Shown here: positions 6,848 through 14,501 of the stretch, in pieces
Layout of the letters: each line of letters starts with the position of its first letter
Position numbering within the stretch: the first letter of the stretch is position 1
NCBI GenBank assembly: GCA_026415275.1
Contig: JAOAHK010000005.1
Span: 1-17,388 of the forward strand
Reading direction: 5' to 3'
Source: Anaerolineales bacterium
GTDB taxonomy: Bacteria > Chloroflexota > Anaerolineae > Anaerolineales > UBA4823
Length of the DNA stretch: 17,388 nucleotides
The notes under the pieces: model-generated
Told to the model about the DNA's origin: nothing
Databases searched by the model: none
The model's input: the letters and a program-made list of their open reading frames with translations, nothing else
Program-made: the position numbers and the translations under genes

Positions 6848-7963
6848 ATGACAACCGTAGCGGAGTTGCTTGATTCTCTGACAATTGAAGGAGAGCTCTA
6901 TGAAAAACTCGCCGATGGCTCGGTGCGCTGTTTTGCTTGTGGGCATCGCTGCCTGATCCGCCCGGGCAAACGAGGTATCTGTAAGGTGCGCTTTAATCAG
7001 GAGGGGGTTTTGCGTGTCCCATTTGGATATGTGTCTGGCCTACAAGTCGATCCAATCGAAAAGAAGCCTTTTTTTCACTTTCTTGCTGGCAGCGACGCGC
7101 TCACCTTTGGCATGTTGGGCTGTGATTTTCATTGCTCATTTTGCCAGAACCACCTATCCTCTCAATTCCTGCGCGATCCAGCCTCCAACCTTGCCGCATC
7201 TTATATTCGCAAAGCCTCTCCAGAACAAATGGTTCGACTAGCTCTAGAGAGTGGCGCAGATGTGGTCGCTTCTTCCTATAACGAGCCGCTGATCACGTCG
7301 GAGTGGGCAATAGCGATCTTTCGTCAGGCTGTTCAGGCGGGTTTGAAGTGCGTTTATATCTCTAATGGCAATGCTACCCCCGAAGTTCTTAAGTATTTAC
7401 GCCCTTACGTCAGTGGATACAAGATTGACCTAAAGACGATGCAAGATCGTCATTATCGCCGTCTCGGTGGTGTCTTACAAAACGTCCTCGATAGCATCAA
7501 GCTTGCGCATGAGTTGGGTTTCTGGGTTGAAGTGGTAACTCTTGTCATCCCCGGCTTCAACGACAGCACAGAAGAATTGATGGATGCTGCCCGTTTTATT
7601 GTTTCGGTGTCGCCGGATATCCCTTGGCACGTGACCGCATTTCACCCTGACTACAAGATGATCGATCCGCCACCAACACCCTCCCGCACGCTATTAAGAG
7701 CGGCGGAGATCGGACAAGAAGCCGGATTGCGTTTTGTATATGCTGGCAATCTGCCCGGGAGAGTTAAGGACTACGAAAGCACCTTTTGTCCACAGTGCAA
7801 AAGCTTATTAGTCGGTCGTCAGGGATACACGCTTTTCCAATATCAAATTACCGCAGAGGGGAAGTGTCCACAATGCAGCACAGTTATCCCCGGTGTATGG
7901 AGTGATCGGCCGCAAGAGGTACGTCTCGGCGGTTGGGGAATGCCGCGGGCAATCTTCTTCTAG
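6848..7963 (+). CDS. amrS: AmmeMemoRadiSam-type radical SAM enzyme
   Basis: This 371-residue radical SAM protein has the cluster motif C-x3-C-x2-C at Cys92, Cys96 and Cys99 (GCDFHCSFCQN), which holds the 4Fe-4S cluster that splits S-adenosylmethionine. Before it comes the typical N-terminal Cys cluster (Cys28, 31, 35, 45; CFACGHRC and RGICKVR), then VDPIEKKPFFHFL, SYNEPL, YISNGN, GYKIDLK and a W-H-x-T-x-F-H-P motif. The C-terminal tail has two CPQC pairs (314/317 and 340/343) likely to bind zinc. This is the architecture of the AmmeMemoRadiSam radical SAM subunit, related to pyruvate-formate-lyase activases; its reaction is not settled. The usual partners (AMMECR1 and Memo domains) are not adjacent. 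It is transcribed away from the operon and ends 32 bases before the convergent acetyltransferase gene. No terminator is visible between them. Confidence 0.92.
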   Translation: MTTVAELLDSLTIEGELYEKLADGSVRCFACGHRCLIRPGKRGICKVRFNQEGVLRVPFGYVSGLQVDPIEKKPFFHFLAGSDALTFGMLGCDFHCSFCQNHLSSQFLRDPASNLAASYIRKASPEQMVRLALESGADVVASSYNEPLITSEWAIAIFRQAVQAGLKCVYISNGNATPEVLKYLRPYVSGYKIDLKTMQDRHYRRLGGVLQNVLDSIKLAHELGFWVEVVTLVIPGFNDSTEELMDAARFIVSVSPDIPWHVTAFHPDYKMIDPPPTPSRTLLRAAEIGQEAGLRFVYAGNLPGRVKDYESTFCPQCKSLLVGRQGYTLFQYQITAEGKCPQCSTVIPGVWSDRPQEVRLGGWGMPRAIFF

Positions 7964-7995
7964 GAGAACATCCCGCAGGTTCCACAAAATGCTAC

Positions 7996-9021
7996 TTATC
8001 TTTCCAGACGGACATGCATTACAAAACGATCCACTGCTCCAAAGCGATATTTATATTCCTCATTGCCGCGCATAAAGTCAAAAGCTGTACGACTGTTCTC
8101 GTTCGCCCATTTGAGTAAATAACTCAGCAAAACCCAGCCGGGTGAATAGAGATTGAATCGGTTATCCATACCAGAGTTATAAACCCAAATCTGATTGCCA
8201 TAATCAAAATTGAGATAACCCGCTGCCTTTTCTCCTTCGATTTCTAAAAAAGCCAGTTGTAACCAGCCAGCGCGAAAAGCTGCCCAGATAGCCGAGCGCA
8301 TTTGGGAACGCATTACTTCCGTCAAAAAAGCCCGTTTCTCTACATCGAGTGCCATCAAGGATAAGAAGGCATTTATTTCCTGATCGAGCTCATCTTCATT
8401 TTGAACGATATACCAACGGTAGGGTATTCCTGATTCTTCTAAGCGGCGCAGTTTCCGCCGAATTTCGTGACGTTGCTTCTTGTTGATACCTGCCAAATAG
8501 GTTTCCCAATCGCCAGGCAAAGGAATGTAAGGTGAATGTTGCAAACACTCCTCTTGGTAATGCCAACCAAATTGTTCGGCTGCAGTCTCTAACGCTGGCA
8601 AGGTTGGCGAGCTATCTAGAATATTATAGAGGTCGAGCAGCTTCCAAGCAGGATTTCTAACCCCCTGCAATGAAGCTAGCAAACCTTCACAAAAATAATT
8701 TAGATCCGCTTGGCGGACAATCAAATCCAAATAATCTGAAATTTCAATGCTACCTAACAAGAGAAGAGCGCATTCTCCTTCTCGATTTTGGGTAAAAAAC
8801 AGCGGTGCAATGCCCCGTAGTGCCGCCGTTTCATCACGGGCAGTGATAATAAATAATTCTCCGTTCTGCCATTCGCCACCCCCTAGAGTTTGCCACCAGG
8901 TATATAGGTATTCATGGCGTAAAAACGGCACGTGACTTGCACTCTCTGCGAGCAGATGATTCCATTCCTCTGCAAGCGCGTTAAATTGAGCAGACGATTG
9001 AATAATGTGATATTGCCACAT
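7996..9021 (-). CDS. CelD/BioF2-type GNAT N-acyltransferase
   Basis: This 341-residue protein of the GNAT superfamily is the kind annotated as CelD-like or BioF2-like acetyltransferase (related in fold to FemAB). The N-terminal half has FNALAEEWNHLLAES and FLRHEYLYTWWQ. The acyltransferase domain lies about 175-320, with a basic helix (NKKQRHEIRRKLRRLE), the core strand LAFLEIEGEKAAGYLNFDYG, YNSGMD, and the C-terminal signature FDFMRGNEEYKYRFG. Family members are linked to exopolysaccharide, cellulose or lipid modification and transfer an acyl group from acyl-CoA. The protein has no signal peptide or membrane helix, so it is probably cytosolic. The ATG at 9021 has only a distant AAGGAAA stretch as ribosome site, but no better start exists. 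It stands alone, divergent from the next gene. The substrate is unknown. Confidence 0.8.
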   Translation of the reverse strand: MWQYHIIQSSAQFNALAEEWNHLLAESASHVPFLRHEYLYTWWQTLGGGEWQNGELFIITARDETAALRGIAPLFFTQNREGECALLLLGSIEISDYLDLIVRQADLNYFCEGLLASLQGVRNPAWKLLDLYNILDSSPTLPALETAAEQFGWHYQEECLQHSPYIPLPGDWETYLAGINKKQRHEIRRKLRRLEESGIPYRWYIVQNEDELDQEINAFLSLMALDVEKRAFLTEVMRSQMRSAIWAAFRAGWLQLAFLEIEGEKAAGYLNFDYGNQIWVYNSGMDNRFNLYSPGWVLLSYLLKWANENSRTAFDFMRGNEEYKYRFGAVDRFVMHVRLER

Positions 9022-9181
9022 ATTGTTACAAGCGAGGTTTCCTTTCTAAAGAGGACAAGGTTATTCTATTTCAGGACAATACATATCGCACAAAAAGGGT
9101 TAGCAAAACAACTCCTGTAATTTGTCCTACAGAGTAGGGTTTTACCAGTATAATGCAAAGTAGCGATTTTTACGCTTGATC
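9022..9181. promoter_or_regulatory. Divergent control region with three AGGACAA boxes
   Basis: This 160-base gap separates two divergent genes. AGGACAA occurs at 9052-9058 and 9073-9079 in the same direction, exactly 21 bases apart, and inverted (TTGTCCT) at 9122-9128. Two helical turns of spacing and a third copy near the -35 position of the rightward promoter suggest a regulator binding site. This is an inference from spacing alone. Confidence 0.35.
9149..9154 (+). promoter_or_regulatory. Probable -10 box for the propeller/degenerate PP2C gene
   Basis: A perfect TATAAT lies 27 bases before the ATG at 9182. No strong -35 box is present at 16-18 bases; the sequence there (CCTACA) is poor, so an activator may help. 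The leader would be about 20 bases with no clear ribosome site. Confidence 0.45.
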
Positions 9182-11443
9182 ATGGCAAGGATGTTGCCTG
9201 TGTTGGATGTTTACATTCTACCCCTTCGCTCAGAGTTAGAAGAAAGTAGCCGGTCGGGATTTCTAGCAGCATCACCAACCAAGAAAGTTGCTCGTCAACG
9301 CAAGAAAGACCAACTATTTTTCCACCTTACGTTCCAAGGTAGTAAAACCCTGCCACCCGATAAACATGCCTTGCTGCTCCAACGCCTTAGTGAGGTTTAT
9401 TATAAAACTCCTGGCACCACAACTGGTGCGCTGCGCGCAGTAGCGGAGAGTTTAAATCAATTTTTGTTTGAACGAAATGCCCGTTTGCAAAGCGAGGAAG
9501 ATCGCAGCGTTGGTTACTTAACCCAGATTGTTCAACATGCGGAACGGTTGACCATAGCACAAAGCGGGCTTTCTCACCTATATTGGATTAGGTACGGAGG
9601 AGCAGAACACTTCTACGATCCCGATTTGGCGGGAATGGGTTTGGGGAGTGCCAAATACGCCAAAGTGCGTTTTATTCAAGGGGAGGTTCAAAGCGGAGAC
9701 ACCCTACTGGTTTTCATCCAGCTACTAATCCGATGGAAGACTTCTTTTTTAGCCTCCCTTCATGGGCAAGATGTGGAAATCCTACGTCAAAAACTATCGA
9801 ATGAAACAGAAACTGAAGGGTGGGCAATTCAATTCAGAGCGGGCTCTGGAAAGGTACATCAGCTTTCCGTTGCGCCCGAGCCTACAACGTTCAGCGCAAC
9901 AAGTACGGCTACAACTCCCCTTTCTCCAAAAACAGAAGAAAAAACGAGCCCTCCTCATGAGGAACTTGAAGTCAAGACATATTCTTCTAATACTCCCTTA
10001 TCCACTGCAATTGATGAGGAGAGTACCTTACATCTCTCAAGCGCATTGTCACCAAACGTCAAAGCACCATCTTCACCGCCACCAGAATTATCCCCAAAAG
10101 CGATTCCTAGGACCACTACTGAAGCGCCTCCTATGAGCGCTAAGAACCGCAACCTCTCCTTTCTCGATGGATTAGGGAATGCTCTTTCCAATGCAACGAA
10201 GCGCTTATCTCAGGAACTTCGTCGTTTGTTATCCGATTCGGGTGTTTTCCAAATCCCGACTTCAATTATGGCAATAATTGCAATCCTCGTCCCATTGGTT
10301 GTGGTCTCTCTTGCTAGTGTGGTTTATTTCCGCCAAGGACAAGTGGGGGAGTTTGAACGATACTTGGCGCTTGCCGAGCAAGCTGCCCAACAGGCTCAGG
10401 AAATTTCAGACCCTCTAGCTCAACGATCGGCTTGGGAAGCAACTTTAGCATACGTTGATCGAGCACTTGTTTACTCAAACTCCTCCGAAGCCCAAGCATT
10501 GCGCGCTCAAGCCTACGCTGCTATTGATCAATTGGAATCGATCAAACGGTTAGATTATGGTGTGGCAATGGATGATCTGCCCAAAGGGGCTCAAATTGTA
10601 AAGATTGCCGTCACAGAAAATGAACTCTTTCTGTTAGATGCGAATTCTGGAATAGTCTGGAGAGCTGATGCTGCGGCGCGCGGTTATGTAGTCAATGCTA
10701 ATGCCTCATGTGGACCAGGTATTCAAGGCGCAGGGGTTGGTAAATTGGTTGGCTTTGGCTTGAACCGGAAACCAACTCAACTGCACTCTACAATTGTCGG
10801 ATTAGACGCCATGGGAAATGTGGTCACCTGCGACGATAGCCTTCCACCGATCATCGAGTCGCTGACTCCAGATGAACGCGGCATGGGTACACTGAGGGGA
10901 TTTGTAATTGATCGTGGCAACAGCTATGTGCTCGACCCCGAAAAAAATGCTGTGTGGATTTATTGGAAAAATGACTATACGAATAAGCCTGAACTCTTCT
11001 TTTCCGAAGATGTTCCTCCGATGGAAACCGTAATAGACTTTGCAGTCTATGGCGAGGACTTATACCTGCTCCATACAGATGGACATGTAGCACAATGTAC
11101 ATATAACGCTGAGGCTCCAACCCGTTGTATCGACCCCTTGCCTTATCGTGACTCGAGACCCGGACGTGAAAACCAACTCTTACAAAGCGAAACGCCATTC
11201 ACTCGCCTTTATATCTCTCAACCACCTGATCCAGCGCTCTATCTACTCGATCCGAACTCAGCGGCTATTTACCAATTTAGTCTGCGATCCTTGGCGTTTC
11301 ACACTCAATTTCGCAGCATCCCTACTCCATCCATTAGTACTTTACCGCAAGGGGTTCCCGCAACGGCGATAGCTGTCTCCTCAGAGCAGCGATTAGTATT
11401 CCTTGCCTTTGGTAATCGCTTGTACTACGCCAACCTACCTTGA
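9182..11443 (+). CDS. Transmembrane protein: degenerate PP2C domain inside, propeller-like domain outside
   Basis: This 753-residue protein is probably anchored by one membrane helix at about 361-384 (IMAIIAILVPLVVVSLASVVYF). Residues 1-225 keep the layout of a PP2C phosphatase: TTTGALRAVAESLNQFLFERN, LTIAQSGLSHLYWIRYG, DPDLAGMGLG and VQSGDTLLVF. The catalytic Asp motifs (DG-hydrophobic-GG, SDG, DN) are absent, so it is likely a non-catalytic sensor or scaffold. A Ser/Thr/Pro-rich linker (about 230-320) and a basic helix lead to the membrane. Outside lie a helical, coiled-coil-like segment (about 390-455) and repeated strands such as ELFLLDANSGIVWRA, LYLLHTDGHVAQC and LYLLDPNSAAIYQF, which suggest a beta-propeller. 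ATG 9182 was chosen; TTG 9176 and ATG 9191 are alternatives. It converges with the PP2C gene, only four bases apart. Confidence 0.75.
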   Translation: MARMLPVLDVYILPLRSELEESSRSGFLAASPTKKVARQRKKDQLFFHLTFQGSKTLPPDKHALLLQRLSEVYYKTPGTTTGALRAVAESLNQFLFERNARLQSEEDRSVGYLTQIVQHAERLTIAQSGLSHLYWIRYGGAEHFYDPDLAGMGLGSAKYAKVRFIQGEVQSGDTLLVFIQLLIRWKTSFLASLHGQDVEILRQKLSNETETEGWAIQFRAGSGKVHQLSVAPEPTTFSATSTATTPLSPKTEEKTSPPHEELEVKTYSSNTPLSTAIDEESTLHLSSALSPNVKAPSSPPPELSPKAIPRTTTEAPPMSAKNRNLSFLDGLGNALSNATKRLSQELRRLLSDSGVFQIPTSIMAIIAILVPLVVVSLASVVYFRQGQVGEFERYLALAEQAAQQAQEISDPLAQRSAWEATLAYVDRALVYSNSSEAQALRAQAYAAIDQLESIKRLDYGVAMDDLPKGAQIVKIAVTENELFLLDANSGIVWRADAAARGYVVNANASCGPGIQGAGVGKLVGFGLNRKPTQLHSTIVGLDAMGNVVTCDDSLPPIIESLTPDERGMGTLRGFVIDRGNSYVLDPEKNAVWIYWKNDYTNKPELFFSEDVPPMETVIDFAVYGEDLYLLHTDGHVAQCTYNAEAPTRCIDPLPYRDSRPGRENQLLQSETPFTRLYISQPPDPALYLLDPNSAAIYQFSLRSLAFHTQFRSIPTPSISTLPQGVPATAIAVSSEQRLVFLAFGNRLYYANLP

Positions 11444-11447
11444 GGGA

Positions 11448-12569
11448 TCAGGGTTCAGGAGTATTTGTGGGCCAAGGGGTGAAAGTTGCCGTCGAACTCA
11501 ATGATGGCGGGAGAGGTGAGCTTGGAGAAAGTGTAAAAACTGGGGATTCTATCGGCAATGGGTCTTCTTCTGAAGCATCCATCGTTGGAAACAATGGGGT
11601 TTCTGCTATTGTAATGGGGATTGAGGCAGTAACCCTAGATGTAGGTTGAAAACTGCGGAGGAGATCTTCATTACCTCCAAAATAGGAAAGCGTCAGAAAT
11701 GATATCAACCCGAAAGCAAGCAGGAAAAAAATTACTCCAACAATCCAGCGCAATGCTGGAGAAGGTGTATTCCTAATCTGTAAGCCGACAATCGTGATGT
11801 TATCGTGTCCCCCGCGTTGATTGGCTAAATTGACCAATTCCTCTAGGGCTTGCATCAAGGGACGGTTTTGCAAGATGTAAAGGATTTCGTGAGCAGCGAC
11901 CAAATCAGTCAAGCCGTCGCTGCAAACCACAATCTGATCACCCGGGCGCAGTTTCAACCCTTGATTGGCTTCTGCCTGTTGGTCGTTCTCTGTACCTTCT
12001 AGAAAAAGGCGAGTGTCTGGTTGGACCCCGTTAGGTGCACCAATATAGCGGCGGATGACATGGGCATTTGGGTGTAGATGGGCTGTTGCAGGAGGTAGGG
12101 CACCAAGGTCAATAGCCTCTTGAATCCAAGTGTGGTCTCGGTTCAGTTGAAAAATCCGTTTGCCACGCAGTAAGTAAATGCGCGAATCACCCGCCGAAGC
12201 TGTATAGAGACGATTATTAAGCACCAATGCACACGCACAGGTACTGCCCATCCCCGCCCACTGGGGATTTGACTGAGCCCCAGCTAGGACGATTTGATTA
12301 GCCATGTGGATCGCTTGTTTCAAAGCATACACTGGTTGCTCGATGTTCTGTTCTTCAATACTGCGGACAATTTGCTCTGTGGCTAACTCAGCAGCTACCT
12401 CCCCTGCACGGTGGCCTCCAATTCCATCTGCGACCACTGCAAGGACAGCTTCTTCCTGATTTTTCGTCAGAAAACGATGAAGACGGAAGCGATCTTCATT
12501 GATTTTGCCGCTTATCCCGGCATGGGTGATTGCAGCAGCTTTTATTGGAAACGATTTGCTAAACCTCAA
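11448..12569 (-). CDS. Membrane-anchored PP2C-family Ser/Thr protein phosphatase
   Basis: This 373-residue PPM/PP2C phosphatase removes phosphate from Ser/Thr residues using two metal ions. All key motifs are present: NEDR (Asp26), VADGIGGH (Asp48), GMGSTCACALV, AGDSRIYLLR, DHTW, CSDGLTDL (Asp218) and GGHDNITIV (Asp256). The phosphatase domain fills about 8-267. One membrane helix follows (about 273-296, WIVGVIFFLLAFGLISFLTL), and then a Ser/Thr/Pro-rich tail ending in TNTPEP, presumably outside the membrane. The start is a TTG at 12569 that overlaps the upstream stop (TTGA) and follows a strong GGAGGAG site about seven bases away; no ATG is available before residue 89. It is translationally coupled to the FHA gene, so its likely partner reads phosphorylated Thr. 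A kinase is expected elsewhere in the genome. Confidence 0.93.
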   Translation of the reverse strand: MRFSKSFPIKAAAITHAGISGKINEDRFRLHRFLTKNQEEAVLAVVADGIGGHRAGEVAAELATEQIVRSIEEQNIEQPVYALKQAIHMANQIVLAGAQSNPQWAGMGSTCACALVLNNRLYTASAGDSRIYLLRGKRIFQLNRDHTWIQEAIDLGALPPATAHLHPNAHVIRRYIGAPNGVQPDTRLFLEGTENDQQAEANQGLKLRPGDQIVVCSDGLTDLVAAHEILYILQNRPLMQALEELVNLANQRGGHDNITIVGLQIRNTPSPALRWIVGVIFFLLAFGLISFLTLSYFGGNEDLLRSFQPTSRVTASIPITIAETPLFPTMDASEEDPLPIESPVFTLSPSSPLPPSLSSTATFTPWPTNTPEP

Positions 12570-14479
12570 TGCTTCTCCTCCAACGATTGAGTAAGCAATT
12601 CCTCCTTGCTTCCCTGACGCAGGCGAAATCGAAAACCAACCCGCCCAATATGAATCACATCACCATCCTTCAAAAGCACACCCTCTTGAGATACCGGCGT
12701 ATAGTTGACCCATGTTCCCATCAAAGAGCCAAGGTCCTGAAGACGAAAATTACCATCCCGTTGGCGCGTTAGGCACGCATGGGTGCTCGCCACCGTTGGA
12801 TCATCGATGACCAACTGATTCTTGATAGTGTCACTGCCAATTTTCAATTCCTCAGTAACAATGGCGAAAGGACCGCTCAGTTCCCAATCAGTTTTTCCTA
12901 AACGATATAGACGGGCAAAAACGGGTGGATTGGACTCCGATCCGTTACGCGGCTTGTGAACTTGGATTGCGGGATTTTGTCGTTTAGAGACGCCCATGGA
13001 TGGAACCGGAATTGGCTGGGTCAAAGGGTCTACCGGTCGTTTTCTAGGTAAACTTAATCGTCGGCTTAGCCGTTGTGAGGTCGGGATAAGGGAGCCTCGC
13101 ATCGCCAACGCTAGTACGACCGAAGCAAACAAAACAGCGGCCAGAGAAAGCCCTATTAGGGGAAGGTTTCGGCTAACGATCTTGGATGGGGTAGGTAATG
13201 GACGGGACACCTTCACGAGAATCGGGATTGGAACGGTCTTGGCGGACATGCCCAATTCATCTACCACTTCTACTTGCAAAATGTGTTGACTGGTTTGGGT
13301 AATTCCTCGTAAGTCCCAGGTAAAGCTATCAAAGGGCGGATCCTGTTGCTCAAAAATCAATTGTTGGTCGACATAAATACGCATTTTCACAATCGAACGT
13401 TGCCGTCCATCGGGAAATTCGATGATTAAGTTAAATTGCACCGCTTGCGGCTCAAATGTTTCGGGGGCAAGGGAGCGGTCAGAGCCATCTTCAGGCGGTT
13501 GGCGGAGGATTTCAACGGGTGGGGCAACGAAAGCAATATTCGGTGGTTGCAAATTTGTCCGGAAAGCAATCGGTTCGGAGCGCACCCTTGTTTCACCAAT
13601 TTTCACCTCTGCTTCAATTTCTCTGTCATTACCTCCCTCTGGGGAGGAAAAGTAACGGAGGATATATATATCCCTTAAGGGCATAAAGATGGTTTCAGGA
13701 TCGGGTTGCTCTTCAGGTTTTGTCAGCACCCAAAAATCACCTTGAGTTCCTTCTGCCAGCGGTCTTAGTGCGCTGATCGCTTGGGGGTTGGCGGTTGCTG
13801 GTGTCGTTAGGCACCAGATATACACACGCACTCCATTTTGTCGAGCTTGTTGAATTGCGTTTTGAATGGCAATGCTTTGATCGCCGCTAAGCGGCGCAGT
13901 GATAAACACAACCACTCTCTCCATCCCATAACGAGGTGTAGGGTCGCTTGCGATTTCAATCCCCTTGAACAGAGAGTCTAACGTCGGGATAGCTTCCTGT
14001 GGAATCCGATAGGAGGCAAGGGTGTAGAAAAGTTCCATAGAATTAGTGAGATGAGATCGGCTTGGGCCATCGGCTACCACAATACTTAAGTCATCGATAG
14101 TCGAACCAAGGCGGCGCCGTGACCAATCGACCAGACCGTCTAAAAGATAATCATAACGGGTAAAACCCTGTGGATCGCGCGCAAGAAAAACTTCGCCTGG
14201 ATTTAGCACAAAAACCCCTTGGACACCCACACGCTGCTCACTCACTGTTTGTAGGGAAACTACATTGCCATTTTCGTAGAGTTGAACTTCGGATAAAGAC
14301 AAGCCATGGATGAATTTTCTCTCTGATGAAAAAGCCTTCATCCCTATGTCAATTAAGGGAAAATCATCTATTTGGGGTGAAGATAAAGTAAGTTGTAAAA
14401 CCAATTCTTGCTGAGCTAAGCTACGATAGAAGGAAAAAACTATACACAGCAAAACTGCACAAAGCCCTATGCGTTTCAT
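12566..14479 (-). CDS. Membrane protein with outer VWA-like domain and cytoplasmic FHA domain
   Basis: This 637-residue protein reads from ATG 14479, which gives a classic signal peptide (MKRIGLCAVLLCIVFSF, then a possible cleavage after SLA before QQ). A start at ATG 14527 would add 16 residues and overlap the glycosyltransferase; neither start has a good ribosome site. The outer part has a VWA-like fold (about 85-285: VFVLNPG, DWSRRR, DDLSIVVADG, RVVVFITAPLSGD, GVRVYIWCL) in which the metal motif D-x-S-x-S is replaced by NPG. An Ig-like segment (about 310-425) follows. One membrane helix lies at about 439-461. A basic linker leads to a C-terminal FHA domain (about 539-621: LKIGSD, DDPTVASTHACL, LQDLGSLMGTWVN, LKDGDVIHIG) that should bind phosphothreonine. 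It is coupled by TTGA to the PP2C gene. Role inferred: membrane sensor or scaffold in phosphorylation signalling. Confidence 0.85.
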   Translation of the reverse strand: MKRIGLCAVLLCIVFSFYRSLAQQELVLQLTLSSPQIDDFPLIDIGMKAFSSERKFIHGLSLSEVQLYENGNVVSLQTVSEQRVGVQGVFVLNPGEVFLARDPQGFTRYDYLLDGLVDWSRRRLGSTIDDLSIVVADGPSRSHLTNSMELFYTLASYRIPQEAIPTLDSLFKGIEIASDPTPRYGMERVVVFITAPLSGDQSIAIQNAIQQARQNGVRVYIWCLTTPATANPQAISALRPLAEGTQGDFWVLTKPEEQPDPETIFMPLRDIYILRYFSSPEGGNDREIEAEVKIGETRVRSEPIAFRTNLQPPNIAFVAPPVEILRQPPEDGSDRSLAPETFEPQAVQFNLIIEFPDGRQRSIVKMRIYVDQQLIFEQQDPPFDSFTWDLRGITQTSQHILQVEVVDELGMSAKTVPIPILVKVSRPLPTPSKIVSRNLPLIGLSLAAVLFASVVLALAMRGSLIPTSQRLSRRLSLPRKRPVDPLTQPIPVPSMGVSKRQNPAIQVHKPRNGSESNPPVFARLYRLGKTDWELSGPFAIVTEELKIGSDTIKNQLVIDDPTVASTHACLTRQRDGNFRLQDLGSLMGTWVNYTPVSQEGVLLKDGDVIHIGRVGFRFRLRQGSKEELLTQSLEEKH

Positions 14480-14501
14480 TTTCGGTGGGGAAAAATCAAC
14501 T

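Noticed and set aside
7964..7995. Terminator between the convergent radical SAM and acetyltransferase genes
   Set aside because: The 32-base gap has no stem of useful length and no T-run.
9955..10191. Minus-strand open frame opposite the linker of the propeller protein
   Set aside because: It is a shadow of a Ser/Thr/Pro-rich coding stretch without ribosome site or family match.
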